Of a stretch of 64,000 nt of DNA, positions 9,040 to 18,757 are shown piece by piece. The stretch comes from Hyphomicrobium_A sp963722495 (GTDB taxonomy: Bacteria > Pseudomonadota > Alphaproteobacteria > Rhizobiales > Hyphomicrobiaceae). The notes under the pieces are model-generated. The model had not been told where the DNA came from, did not search any database, and saw only the letters and a list, made by a program, of their open reading frames with translations. The position numbers were made by a program, and so were the translations under genes. Position 1 is the first letter of the stretch, and every line of letters begins with the position of its first letter. The DNA is taken from the NCBI GenBank assembly GCA_963722495.1, contig CAVRND010000028.1:248001-312000 (forward strand), given 5' to 3'.

Positions 9040-10866
9040 TTGAGCCGCCTCAGCACCGCCCAATCAGACGGGGTAAACCCCGCGCAAAGGGAGAACGACC
9101 AGGCCGAGCAGAAGCGAACCGAGCTTCGCCCGCTGCTGGCGCTGTGGCCGTATCTCGGCCGCTACAAGCTCCAGCTCGCGCTCGCCGGCGTTGCACTCGT
9201 TGTTTCGGCCCTCGCCATGCTGGTCATCCCGATGGCCGTGCGCCGCGTGATCGACCTCGGGTTCGGCACGCACGACGGCATGTTCATCGACAAGTACTTC
9301 GCGATGCTGGTCGTCATCGGCCTCGTTCTCGCCGTCGCCAGCGCCGCGCGCTTCTACTACGTCAACTGGCTGGGCGAGCGCGTCGTCGCCGATCTGCGCA
9401 GCGACGTCTTCCGCCATGTAGCCGACCTCGGCCCGGCGTTCTTCGAGCGCACCCATTCGGGCGAGCTAATGAGCCGCCTCACCGCCGACACGACACAGAT
9501 AAAATCGATCGCCGGGTCGTCGCTCTCGCAGGCTCTTCGCAGCTTCATCATGCTGCTCGGCGCGATGGTCATGATGTTCGTAACCAGCCCGCGCCTGTCG
9601 ATGCTCGTGCTGCTCACGATACCGCTCACCGTGGTGCCCCTCATCGCTTTCGGGCGTTGGGTGCGGCGCCTGTCGCGGCGCGCGCAAGATACGCTGGCGC
9701 AGGCTTCGGCCTACGCGGGCGAAAACCTCGCCGCATCGCGCACCATGCAGGCGTTCGCGCACGAGAAGGCCGCCTCGGCGCAGTACCGCCGCGAGGTCGA
9801 GCTCGCATTCGATGCTGCCAAGGAACGCATGCGCGCGCGCGCCGTGCTCACCGCGATGGCGATGTTCCTGGTGGTCGCCAGCATCACCGGCGTTCTTTGG
9901 TACGGCGCCGCCGCTGTCATCGACGGCAGCATGAGCGTCGGGCGCCTCAGCCAGTTCGTCCTCTATGCGGTATTCGCCGGCGCCGCCTTCGCGCAGGTGT
10001 CGGAGATCTGGGGCGAGGTCAGCCAGTCTGCCGGCGCCGCCGAGCGCCTGACCGAGCTGCTCGCCATCGAACCGGAAATCCGCTCGCCGGCCTTCCCCGT
10101 TGCGCTCCCCTCTCCTGCCCGCGGCGAGGTCGAGTTCGACGACGTGCGCTTTGCCTATCCGGGCCGGCCGACGCTGCCGACACTTAACGGAATCTCATTC
10201 CGAGCCGCACCCGGCGAGACGATCGCCATCGTCGGTCCCTCGGGGGCCGGCAAGAGCACGATCTTCAATCTCTTGCTGCGCTTCTTCGACCCGCAAGCGG
10301 GCGCCGTCCGCATCGACGGCGTGCGCGCTTCGGACGCCGCCCTGGATGAGCTGCGCGCGCGCATGGCACTCGTCCCGCAGGACGTCGCCTTGTTCGCCGG
10401 CTCGGTCGCCGACAACATCCGCTACGGCAGCCCCGATGCCGACTTCGATGCCGTCCGCCGCGCCGCCGTTGCCGCCCAGGCCGACGAGTTCATTCGGGCC
10501 CTGCCGGACGGCTACGAGACGAAGCTCGGCGAGCGCGGGGTGACCCTTTCCGGCGGCCAGCGCCAGCGCATTGCGATTGCCCGCGCCGTTCTAAAGGACG
10601 CCCCGATACTGCTGCTCGACGAGGCGACGAGCGCGCTCGATTCAGAGAGCGAGGCGCTGGTCCAGCGCGCCCTGGAACGGTTGATGGTGGGGCGCACGAC
10701 ACTGGTCATTGCGCATCACCTGGCGACGGTACAGAAGGCCAAGCTGATCCTCGTGTTGGACAAAGGACGCATCGTCGAGGAAGGCACGCACGCGGAGCTG
10801 ATCGCCAGGGGTGGTCTCTACGCCCGGCTGGCCGAAATGCAGTTTGCGGCCGAGGCCGCCGAATAG
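9040..10866 (+). CDS. ABC exporter, fused permease and ATPase (MsbA/ABCB type)
   Basis: The 608-residue half-transporter starts at TTG 9040. Six membrane helices occupy about residues 35-320, and the nucleotide-binding domain covers about 365-600. Visible motifs are Walker A (GPSGAGKST), the Q-loop region (VPQDVALFAG), the signature LSGGQRQR, Walker B (ILLLDEATSALD) and the H-loop (VIAHHLAT). Such proteins act as homodimers that export lipids, drugs or peptides. The substrate cannot be told. The downstream coiled-coil gene, 104 bp away on the same strand, may be cotranscribed. Confidence 0.9.
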   Translation: MSRLSTAQSDGVNPAQRENDQAEQKRTELRPLLALWPYLGRYKLQLALAGVALVVSALAMLVIPMAVRRVIDLGFGTHDGMFIDKYFAMLVVIGLVLAVASAARFYYVNWLGERVVADLRSDVFRHVADLGPAFFERTHSGELMSRLTADTTQIKSIAGSSLSQALRSFIMLLGAMVMMFVTSPRLSMLVLLTIPLTVVPLIAFGRWVRRLSRRAQDTLAQASAYAGENLAASRTMQAFAHEKAASAQYRREVELAFDAAKERMRARAVLTAMAMFLVVASITGVLWYGAAAVIDGSMSVGRLSQFVLYAVFAGAAFAQVSEIWGEVSQSAGAAERLTELLAIEPEIRSPAFPVALPSPARGEVEFDDVRFAYPGRPTLPTLNGISFRAAPGETIAIVGPSGAGKSTIFNLLLRFFDPQAGAVRIDGVRASDAALDELRARMALVPQDVALFAGSVADNIRYGSPDADFDAVRRAAVAAQADEFIRALPDGYETKLGERGVTLSGGQRQRIAIARAVLKDAPILLLDEATSALDSESEALVQRALERLMVGRTTLVIAHHLATVQKAKLILVLDKGRIVEEGTHAELIARGGLYARLAEMQFAAEAAE

Positions 10867-10890
10867 CCGGAATCGGCCGCATTGGTGGCC

Positions 10891-10939
10891 GTTCAACGAG
10901 GGAACTGCGAGGGAGGAAGCGGCGTACTCCTCGTTGAAC
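10891..10939. repeat. 11-bp perfect inverted repeat in the exporter-coiled-coil gap
   Basis: GTTCAACGAGG (10891-10901) is mirrored by CCTCGTTGAAC (10929-10939) with a 27-nt loop. It begins 25 bp after the exporter stop and ends 31 bp before the next start. No T-tract follows, so it looks more like an mRNA stabiliser, processing site or operator than a terminator. Confidence 0.5.
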
Positions 10940-10969
10940 GCCGAGAACAACCGGAGGGGAAACAGACCT

Positions 10970-11536
10970 ATGGAACCTGAATTCGAACCCATGCTCCCGC
11001 CCGAACCGCGCTCCGGCGCACTCGCACCGCTTTGGGTGTGGGTGCTGGTCGTCGCGCTCGGCTGTCTCACCGTCTATGCCGGGTACACCGCTCTGTCGGC
11101 GCGCCAGCTGTATCTCGAGGGCGAAACCGCGCGCCTCGACCTGACGCAGCAGCGCGACCGCCTGAAGGCGAACGTCGCCGACCTGACACGCCAGGTCGAG
11201 CAGGCCAACCGCTCGCGCGACGAGGTCGAGAACGCGCTGAAGCAATCGCGCGCCAACACCGAGGCCGCATCGGCGCAAATCGGCGATCTGCAGAAGCAGG
11301 TCGGCGATCTGCAGCAGAAAACCGGCGATATCGATCGCGAGCGCGAGGCCGCCAAGCAGGCCGCCGCCGCCGCCGCCGCGGCCACCGAAGCGACGCAGAA
11401 GGAAGTGGCCGCACTGAAAGCGCAGGTCGCAGCGACGCAGAAGAAGCTCAATCAGGCGCTCGCCGATCTGAAGAAAGAGCGCGAGCAGGTCAGCCCCGCA
11501 CCGGTCGGGCCTCCGCCGGCACCGCCCGGCCCCTGA
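10970..11536 (+). CDS. membrane-anchored coiled-coil protein, unknown
   Basis: This 188-residue protein starts at ATG 10970, preceded by CCGGAGGGG at good spacing. Residues about 20-40 form one transmembrane helix (LWVWVLVVALGCLTVYAGY). Residues 50-175 are an almost pure heptad coiled coil rich in Ala, Gln, Lys and Asp with QKQVGDLQ-type repeats, ending in a proline-rich tail. The domain would face the periplasm or cytoplasm as an elongated rod. No family is recognised. Its position after the exporter suggests, but does not prove, an accessory role. Confidence 0.65.
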   Translation: MEPEFEPMLPPEPRSGALAPLWVWVLVVALGCLTVYAGYTALSARQLYLEGETARLDLTQQRDRLKANVADLTRQVEQANRSRDEVENALKQSRANTEAASAQIGDLQKQVGDLQQKTGDIDREREAAKQAAAAAAAATEATQKEVAALKAQVAATQKKLNQALADLKKEREQVSPAPVGPPPAPPGP

Positions 11537-11607
11537 GGTACTGCGCCTCTAGCGCAATTTTCGTCGGACAGGCTCACCTGCAGAATGAGCCGGGCAAGTT
11601 TTTCTTT

Positions 11608-11734
11608 TCCCTCCCCCTCGACGGGGGAGGGTCAGGGTGGGGGGTGTCCACGAGATCGAGGTACTGCACCACCCCCTCCCCAACCCTCCCCCGTCGTCCA
11701 AGCGGAGCTTGGCTTCGCCAAGACGGGGAGGGAG
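11608..11734. repeat. intergenic palindromic repeat (C/G-rich REP-like)
   Basis: GACGGGGGAGGGTC...GGGGTG (11620-11646) pairs imperfectly with CACCCCC...CCCCCGTC (11669-11694) around a 22-nt loop. A further GACGGGGAGGG follows at the end. Such C-tract/G-tract palindromes are common intergenic repeats in Hyphomicrobiales. It separates convergent genes. Confidence 0.6.
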
Positions 11735-11767
11735 AAGTGAAGTGGATCCGCTTGATCGGAACCTGCG

Positions 11768-12799
11768 CTAGCGGTTGGTCAGCTTCAGCTCGATGCGGCG
11801 ATTGCGCCGCAGGCTCGCCTCGTCGATGCCCTGCTCGAGCGGCCGGAACTCGCCGTATCCGGCCGCCACGAGCCGCTGAGGAGAGACGCCGCGGCTGACG
11901 AGGTAGCGCACAACGGAGATGGCGCGGGCCGTCGATAGATCCCAGTTCGACGGGAAGGTCGAACTGGCGATCGGCCGGATGTCGGTGTGGCCGTCCACCT
12001 GCAAGGCCCAATCGATCTCCTTGGGGATCTCGTTCTCCAGCGCGATGATGGCCGTAGCGAGCTGATCCATGGCCGCGAGGCCTTCGGGCGTCAGCTGGTT
12101 GGACCCGGACGGGAACAGCACTTCGGATTCGAACACGAAGCGGTCGCCGACGACGCGGATGTCCTTGCGGTTCTTGAGCAGCTCGCGCAGGCGGCCGAAG
12201 AAGTCAGAGCGATAGCGCTGCAGCTCCTGCACCTGGCGGGCGAGCGCGGCGTTGAGACGCGAGCCGAGATCCTTGATGCGTGTCTGGCTTTCGACGTCCT
12301 TCTTCTCGGAAGCCTGCAGCGCGTCGTTGAGCGCAGCGATCTGACGGCGCAGCGACAGCAACTGCTGATTTAGAATATCGACTTTTGCCAGCGCCTCGTC
12401 GGAGACCTTCTTCTGGTTTTCCAGATCGGTGGTGAGACCGGAGATGCGTGCGTCCGCAGCTTTCGCCGCCTCATCGCCCGACAGCGCCGAGCCCGAGAGT
12501 TTGGCGTTCTCATCGCGCAGCGACGATAGCGTCGCCTGCATCGCGGCAAGGTCGTCCGCGGTGGATTTGCTCTTGCCCTTCTCGAGCGACAGAAGGTTAG
12601 TCAGCTCCGAGATCTGCAGCGTCAGCTGCTTGAGGGCCGTATCCTTGCCGCTGGCCTCCTGGCTGGCGAAGTACTGCGCCAGCATGAAGATCGACATCAT
12701 GAAGGTGACGACGAGCAGCAGCGTCGACAGCACGTCGACGTAACCCGGCCAGAACTCGGCGTAATCGGCTCCGCGCCGCCGCGAGCGACCGCCTGCCAT
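11768..12799 (-). CDS. OmpA/MotB-like peptidoglycan-binding membrane protein
   Basis: The 343-residue protein has one membrane helix near the N-terminus (VDVLSTLLLVVTFMMSIFML, residues about 21-40), a long coiled coil (about 50-190) and a C-terminal OmpA-like domain (about 200-343). The latter carries HTDIRPI, the NWDLSTARAISVVRYL segment and NRRIELKL, the residues that hold diaminopimelate of peptidoglycan. It lies 2 bp after the MotA/ExbB-like gene, so the pair is an operon and probably a proton-channel stator complex. No flagellar genes are near. The TM segment has an Asp (YVDVLST) at the place where MotB has its proton-binding Asp. Confidence 0.8.
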   Translation of the reverse strand: MAGGRSRRRGADYAEFWPGYVDVLSTLLLVVTFMMSIFMLAQYFASQEASGKDTALKQLTLQISELTNLLSLEKGKSKSTADDLAAMQATLSSLRDENAKLSGSALSGDEAAKAADARISGLTTDLENQKKVSDEALAKVDILNQQLLSLRRQIAALNDALQASEKKDVESQTRIKDLGSRLNAALARQVQELQRYRSDFFGRLRELLKNRKDIRVVGDRFVFESEVLFPSGSNQLTPEGLAAMDQLATAIIALENEIPKEIDWALQVDGHTDIRPIASSTFPSNWDLSTARAISVVRYLVSRGVSPQRLVAAGYGEFRPLEQGIDEASLRRNRRIELKLTNR

Positions 12800-12801
12800 C
12801 G

Positions 12802-13849
12802 CTATACCTTGCGACGCATGTTGGTGGCCAGTTCCTTGAGCGCGCTCGCCACCTCGGAATGCTGCGAGGCCTGCTCATCCACCCACTCGCGCACGACCTT
12901 CTGCTCGGCGCGCATCTGCGTGACGAGCTGGTTGACGCCGCGGGCAAGCTCGCGGAGTTGCTCGTCGCCGCCGCCTCCGCCATGGCGCCAGCCATCGACT
13001 GATCGGCGAGCCGGGTCGACAGATTCTCCACGGCGCGCTGCATGTGCAGGATGGCGCTCGACAGCTGCCGGTTCACCTGCATCCGCCGAGACGTTGGTGC
13101 CGGGGGTCAGCTCGGTGATGCCCGACAGCCATTCCTCGAGCTCGTTGTAGAAGCGATTGTGCGCATGGCTCGCTTGCAGTTCGAGGAAGCCGAGGATCGA
13201 GCGAGCCGGCGAGGCCGAGCAGCGAGGACGAGAACGCCGTGCCCATGCCCTTGAGCGGCGCGGCAAGGCCGGCCTTCAGGTCCGAGAACATGGTGACGTT
13301 GTTGGTGGCTCCGGTGTCGATGGAGTCGATGGCGCCGCCGACGGATTGGATCGTCTCGAGCAGGCCCCAGAAGGTGCCGAGCAGGCCGAGGAACACCAGC
13401 AGGCCGACCATGTAGCGGCCCGTGTCGCGCGCTTCATCGAGGCGCGAGCCGATGGAATCCATGATCGAGCGCAGCGAGGCGGTCGACAGCGAGAGCACGC
13501 CGGTGCGGTCGCGCAGCATCGCCGCCATCGGCGCCAGCAGCACCGGCTGGTGCGAGATGGCGAGGCCGGGGTCGGCGATGCGGAAGGCGTTGATCCAGCG
13601 GATCTCGGGATAGAGGCGCGTCACCTGCCGGAAGGCGTAGAGGATGCCCAGCAGCAGCACGCCGACGATCAGGCCGTTGAGACCGGGGTTGTTCAGGAAG
13701 GAGCTGATCAGCTGCTTGTGCAGGATCGCCGCCAGGAAGGCGACGAGCGTCAGGAAGATCAACATGCGGATGAGGAAGACGCCCGGCGGGGTCAGCGTCC
13801 TGTGCGCCAGCGCCCCTCCGGCTAACTCGCTCTGCCGTCTTCTCGCCAT
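12802..13849 (-). CDS. MotA/TolQ/ExbB-like proton channel protein, frameshifted
   Basis: The N-terminal frame (13849 to about 13205) carries helices at FLIRMLIFLTLVAFLAAIL and GLIVGVLLLGILYAF, then the MotA/TolQ signature region (YMVGLLVFLGLLGTFWGLLETI and LKGMGTAFSSSLLGLAGS). The rest continues in other frames: ILGFLELQASHAHNRFYNELEEWL, then QVNRQLSSAILHMQRAVENL, then VNQLVTQMRAEQKVV to MRRKV at 12802. Three single-base shifts are needed. The repaired protein is about 345 residues with a helical C-terminal tail. It precedes the OmpA/MotB-like partner by 2 bp. Confidence 0.7.
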
Positions 13850-13952
13850 GCCGGAGCTCCGCTGCCCGCCGCCTTATTCAGCCACGCGACATTACCCGAA
13901 GCCAGTGACAGCACAAACGGGGCAACATCGTGCCCGGAGATGACCGGCGGTG

Positions 13953-14757
13953 TTAGGCGCCTGCCGAAGCGCCTGCGAGCAATGGAAGAAGCTCCTTTTG
14001 CAGCGCGCTGTTGGTGGCAAGTACTTCGCCTTTGTCGAACATCGCCGTGCCGCCGGAGAGGTCGGTGACGGCGCCGCCCGCCTCGCGCACCAGCAGATGC
14101 CGGCCGCCATGTCCCACGGCTTGGATGCCGCGCTCCCAGTAACCATCGAAGCGGCCGGCTGCGACCCAGGCGAGGTCGAGCGCCGCCGAACCCGTGCGGC
14201 GAACGCCGGCGACGTTCTTGATCACCTCTTTCATCTCGCGCGCGAACGCCGCGTGCCCGGGGCGGCCCGAGATGCGGGATGCCGGTCGTGACGAGCGCAT
14301 CGGAGAGGTGCTTGCGCGCGGCAACGCGCATCCGGCGGCGGTCGTTGAGGTAGGCGCCCTTGCCCTTCTCGGCGGTGAACATCTCGTCCGAGATCGGGTT
14401 GTAGACGACGCCGGCAACTATCTGGCCTTCGCGCTCCAGCCCGATGGAGATGGCGAACAGCGGCACGCCGTGCAGGAAGTTGGTGGTGCCGTCGAGCGGG
14501 TCGACGATCCAGCGATGGGTCTGGTCGTCGCCGACGACCTCGCCGCGCTCCTCCATCAGGAAGCTGTAGCCGGGGCGCGCCTTCGCCAGCTCGCGGTAGA
14601 TGATCTCCTCGGCCTTGTGGTCGGCGGCGGAGACGAAGTTGCCCGGGCCCTTGATCGAAACCTGCAGCTGCTCGACCTCGCCGAAGTCGCGGGCGAGGCT
14701 GCGGCCGGCCTTGCGGGCGGCGGCGACCATGACGTTCATCAGCGCTGAGGCGGGCAT
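13953..14757 (-). CDS. suhB: inositol-1-monophosphatase family protein, frameshifted
   Basis: ATG 14757 opens MPASALMNVMVAAARKAGRSL. The family's metal-binding motif WIVDPLDGTTNFLHG and the earlier MEERGE Glu residues are intact. The second half (FAREMKEVIKNVAGVRRTGSAALDLAWVAAGRFDGYWE, then KPWDMAAGI, then LLVREAGGAVTDLSGG) is spread over frames, with breaks near 14270 and around 14105-14130. All conserved parts, including the WD.AAG metal-binding motif, are present, so sequencing error is the likely cause. SuhB hydrolyses inositol phosphates and, in E. coli, also acts in rRNA antitermination. Adjacent genes share the strand. Confidence 0.8.
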
Positions 14758-14853
14758 CGGGCAGTGATCCTTCGGGCGGCCGTCGCATCGGGCGCAGGTC
14801 AGCCCGACTAACCGCCTGGGGCCTGCGCTGGCAAGGCGTACCATGCGCCGCTG

Positions 14854-15941
14854 CTAGAAAAGCCCCGCCTTCTCGCGCCACTCGGCGGCCGCTTGCTGCG
14901 CGGCCACCTGCTGCGCCTTGGGGAGCTTGGCGACGAGTGCGTCGAGCTGCTCGTCCTTGAGGCCGCCCGCCTGCGCGATGAGGCGCCACTTGGCCGCTTC
15001 CTGCGGGCTTTTCTTGACGCCGACGCCCTCGGCATAGACGTAGGCAAGGCGGTTCTGCGCCGCCGCAAGGCCCTTTTGCGCGGCCGAGCGCAGATAAGGG
15101 ACTGGCCTTCGGCTCGTCCTTGGTGAGGCCGAGTCCGCGCAACAGCACCACGGCGTAGTCGAACTGCGCTTCCGCCATGCCCTGCTCGGCCGCCTTGGAC
15201 AGCCAGCGCGCCGCATCGAGCGCGTTCGGCTTCACGCCGGCGCCGTTCTGGTAGAGCCCGGCGAGATCGTATTGCGCCACCGCGATGCCCTTCTCGGCGG
15301 CATAGCGGATGTGCATGGCGGCGCGGTAGGGGTTCTGCGGCTTGCCATCGCCCTTGAGGAAGAGGAGGCCGAGGTTGTAGTTGGCAAGCGGATGGCCGGT
15401 GCGCGCCGCCTTCTCGAACAGCTCGGCCGACTTGGCGCGATCCTTCTTGACGCCGCGCCCTTCCGCATAGAGCACGCCCAGCGCGAACGTCGCCTGCACG
15501 TCGCCGAGCTCGTCGGCGCGCGCGTACCATTTCGCGGCCGTCTGCGGCTCCTTGCTGACGCCGAGCCCTTCCGCGTAGAGACGGCCGAGCAGCGTGTGCG
15601 CACTGCGGATCGTTGCGCTTGACGCCTTCCTCGGCGAGCTTCAGCGCCGTGAGATACTGGCCCTGATCGAAGGCGATGTAGGCGGCTTCTTCGCCCGTCG
15701 GCGGCGCCAGCGATTTGGCGTAGGCGCTTTGCCCGGCCGTCGCCGGGCCCTGGAACGTCGGTCATATCGCGGCGCTCGGTGCCGGCGCCAGCTTCACCGG
15801 CTTGCCGCGCTTCGGCTTCGGCGCTTCCGTCGTCTCCATGACCCAGGAGCTGGTTTCGGCGCGCCGCGGGATGCGCCAGCGCGAGCGCGCCGAGCCAGCG
15901 AGCAGCAGGCGTGCCAGCGATGCGCGCTCATGCCATGCCAT
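14854..15941 (-). CDS. Sel1-like repeat (SLR/TPR) secreted protein, frameshifted
   Basis: Five or more Sel1 repeats are readable, for example LGVLYAEGRGVKKDRAKSAE, YNLGLLFLKGDG, YDLAGLYQNGAGVKPNALDA and NRLAYVYAEGVGVKKSPQEA. The frame changes near 15105 and 15602, an in-frame TGA occurs at 15762-15764, and a further shift lies near 15890. Upstream of that, LARLLLAGS followed in another frame by LGALALAHPAA makes a plausible signal peptide from ATG 15941. Sel1 repeats form alpha-alpha solenoids that bind partner proteins, often in envelope or cell-cycle regulation. The specific role is unknown. Confidence 0.7.
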
Positions 15942-16575
15942 CGCGCTCGCTGTGCGGCGTCGGCGAGTGCTGTTGACAGCCTGCGCCACGCCCGCGCTCA
16001 GACGGAGCTTGGACGTCAGCCGCATGGCGACGAAGTCGGCGCCCGCGCCGGCGAGCGCGGTCGCGTCGTCGGCGGTGTCGACGTCGAAGGCGACGCAAGG
16101 GATCTCGAAAATCTCGCTCCACCACGCGACGAGCTCGAGCCGGCGCGCGGCCGAGGCGGCGCGATCCTCGACGTGCGGGGGGATGCCGAAGGCGATGTAG
16201 TCGGCGCCGGCCTCGGCGAGCGTCATGGCGTCGTGGCGCGAGCGGCCGACGTCGACGCCGACGATGTAGCGGGTGCCGAGCATCTCGCGCGCCTCCGCGT
16301 AGCGGCGGCGACATCCTTGCTCCACGGCACGTGCACGCCGTCGGCGCGCAAGGTGCGCGCCAGCTGCGCATCGCCGTCGATAAGCGCGGCGATGTCCCTG
16401 TCTTTGCGCGAGTTCGACCAGCGGGCGCGCCGATGCAGCCGTGAGCGGAGCCGCACTCGCCGGCCGTGATGAGCAACGTGGCCGCGCTCGGCAGCATCCA
16501 GCATCGCGGCGAGCGCCGCGGATCGGCGTCCGCGGCGGCCACGACATACAATCTCGACTGAACTTCATGCCCCAT
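15928..16575 (-). CDS. thiamine-phosphate synthase-like TIM-barrel protein, heavily frameshifted
   Basis: Reading across frames gives QSRLYVVAAADAD, then MLDAAERGHVA, TLLITAGECGSAHGC, RDIAALIDGDAQLARTLRADGVHVPWSKD and a long clean stretch from EMLGTRYIVGVDVGRSRHDAMTLAE to GADYIAFGIPPHVEDRAA. GADGVH-like, VGRSRHDA and GADYIAFG correspond to ThiE phosphate- and substrate-loop positions. At least five shifts are needed. ThiE couples the thiazole and pyrimidine precursors of thiamine. Divergent members of this shape exist whose activity is unproven. The 3' end overlaps the Sel1 gene start by about 14 bp, suggesting coupling. No other thiamine genes are nearby. Confidence 0.6.
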   Translation of the reverse strand: MGHEVQSRLYVVAAADADPRRSPRCWMLPSAATLLITAGECGSAHGCIGAPAGRTRAKTGTSPRLSTAMRSWRAPCAPTACTCRGARMSPPLRGGARDARHPLHRRRRRRPLAPRRHDARRGRRRLHRLRHPPARRGSRRLGRAPARARRVVERDFRDPLRRLRRRHRRRRDRARRRGRRLRRHAADVQAPSERGRGAGCQQHSPTPHSERDGMA

Positions 16576-16731
16576 CGGCACGTTACCTCAAGCCTCTTGC
16601 GTGGACAGAGCCTATTAGGGCCCATTGGGGCGGAAAAGCGACGTGTTTGTGTGCGTCGGCCGCAGGGCCACAACCTCAACAACATTTCTCGTATCGCTAA
16701 GCCTGAATGCAACGGGAGCAAGCCCAATTCA

Positions 16732-18478
16732 ATGAGCCGCTATCTGGTCGTTACCGCGATTTCATTCACCGCCTTCAGTGCCGTCGCACCTTCCGGCGTG
16801 GCTCGAGGGCAATCCCTCCAAGGCGAAGCGTAGAGGTTGCGCAGGCCCCAGCGACGAACCGGCCGCCCCGGCGACGACAAAGGCCAGCCCGGCGAGCGCC
16901 GCAAAACGCGCGATGGTGAAGGCGGCGGTGGCCGGCGGCCCGCCCGGCAGCAGGCCCCCTGGCGGCACGCCCCGCGGACCGCAGAAGACGCAGGCCTGGC
17001 GAACGCCGCCGGCGCAGCGGCTCCCAGGCACGGCTCCGGAGCACCGCCCCAGACAAGCGCAGCCTCCGGCGACCTCCTGCCGCGCAGCGCAATAACGAAG
17101 AACGCGGCAGCCAACGCGGACGCCGCGACCGCGGCGACGACGGTGCCCCTCCCAGCGCGCGGCCGCCTACACGACAAGCGCAACCGCCCGCGCCGCCTCC
17201 CGCACCACCGCCGGCTCCTCCGCCGGTGCAGCAGGCTCAGCCCCCGGCCGCCCGACACCGCCTGCCGCCGCAGCCCGACGACAACGGCCGTGGCGAGCGT
17301 CGCGGTCGCGGCGAGCGCGAGCGCGGTGGCCCTGCTGCGCCGCCAGTGCAGCAAGCTCCGCCTCCGGCTCCGCCGCAGGCGCGCCGCCTCAGGTCGCCCC
17401 ACCCGGCGCGCAGCCGACGACGACGGCCGTGGCGAGCGCCGCGCCCGCGGCGAGCGCGATCGCGCGTTCCGCCACCCGCCAAGCAAGCGCAACCGCCTGC
17501 AGCCTCGGCGCGCCTGCCGGCAGCGCCGCTCCGCCTCCACGCACCGGGCCCGGCACGGATCGCGATCGCCGGCAGTTCGGCGGCGGAGCCGGCGGCATCG
17601 ATGAGATCAAGCGCGGCCGGCGCCAGCGCGTCGAGGAAGGCGGCCGCCGCACCATCATCGAGGAACCCGGCAACCGCACCATCGTGCAGGAGAAGGGCGG
17701 CCGCGCCATGATCCGCCACGACGAGGGCGAGCGTATGCGCCGCACCTCGCGCGATGTGCGCACCGAGCGCCGCCGCGACGGCGGCAATCTAACTATCGCC
17801 ATCCGGCCCGGCGGCATCGAGGTGTTCTCGGAGTTCGATTCCGCCGGCCGGCTGCAGCGGCGCTATCGCCGCGGACGCGACGGACGCGAAACGAACCTCA
17901 TCGACAATCGCCGCTTCCGCGGCGGCGGTCCGGTGATCCTCGACCTGCGTCCGCCGGTGCTGCGCATGCCGCGCGAGCGCTACATCGTCGATTACGACCG
18001 GGCGTCCGATCGGGACATCTACGACACGTTGGAAGCCGGGCCGATCGAGCGGCTGGACCGCGGCTACTCGCTCGACGAGATCCGCTACAACGCCTACCTG
18101 CGCGACCGCATGCGCCGCATCGACCTCGATACGGTGAACTTCGAGTTCGGCGCCTGGCAGGTTCCGCCGGACCAGTGGCGCCGTCTCGAGCGCATAGCCA
18201 ATGCGATCAACCGCGTGCTCGACCGGCGCCCCGACGAGGTGTTCCTCATCGAAGGCCACACGGACGCGGTCGGTTCCGATATCGACAACCTCACTTTGTC
18301 GGATCGGCGTGCCGAGGAGGTGGCGATCATCCTCACCGATACGTTCGGCGTGCCGCCGGAGAACCTCGTCACGCAGGGCTACGGCGAGGAGTTCCTGAAG
18401 GTCCCGACGGCCGGCCCCGAACGCCTCAACCGCCGCGTTGCCGTGCGCCGCATCACGCCGCTGCTGGCGCGCAGATGA
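16732..18478 (+). CDS. OmpA-family protein with RG/Pro-rich disordered region, frameshifted
   Basis: ATG 16732 starts a signal peptide (MSRYLVVTAISFTAFSAVAPSGVARGQS). The frame breaks near 16825, 17090 and 17390 inside very GC-rich repeats. Three arginine/glycine/aspartate-rich blocks (ERGSQRGRRDRGDDG, DDNGRGERRGRGERERGG, DDDGRGERRARGERDRA) are separated by proline linkers (PPVQQAQPP, PPPAPPQA). From 17560 the frame is clean: an EEGGRRTIIEEPGNRTIVQEKGG repeat-like stretch, then an OmpA C-terminal domain (IEGHTDAVGSDIDNLTLSDRRAE, VTQGYGEEFL, NRRVAVRRI). The OmpA domain binds peptidoglycan. The repaired product would be about 580 residues and exported. Confidence 0.75.
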
Positions 18479-18757
18479 CGAGTTGCAGCCGCCCGTGCAA
18501 CGCAGGCGGCTGCATTCGCGCAGGCCGGGTTGCATGGCCGCGGCACATCAATGGCGACGCGGAAATTATCCGATTATTCGAAGCCATTTCGCGCGGTTGG
18601 GCGCGTATTGAACCGCGTCTTGTGATTGCGCGCAGCCGGACGACCGATTTGAAACGGGTCATTCGCACGGACGCCACCATAGAAGGATGAAGCCGCGCGA
18701 ATCGCCGCTGCAGTCCTGCTATAACAATGCGGGAAATTCAGCACCGGGAGGACCGCC

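Noticed and set aside
11768..13849. Zorya-type defence system (ZorA/ZorB)
   Set aside because: The MotA/MotB-like pair has the right general shape, but no ZorC, ZorD or ZorE gene follows; neighbours are suhB and housekeeping genes.
16576..16731. TPP riboswitch upstream of the ThiE-like gene
   Set aside because: No THI-box sequences were found in the leader.
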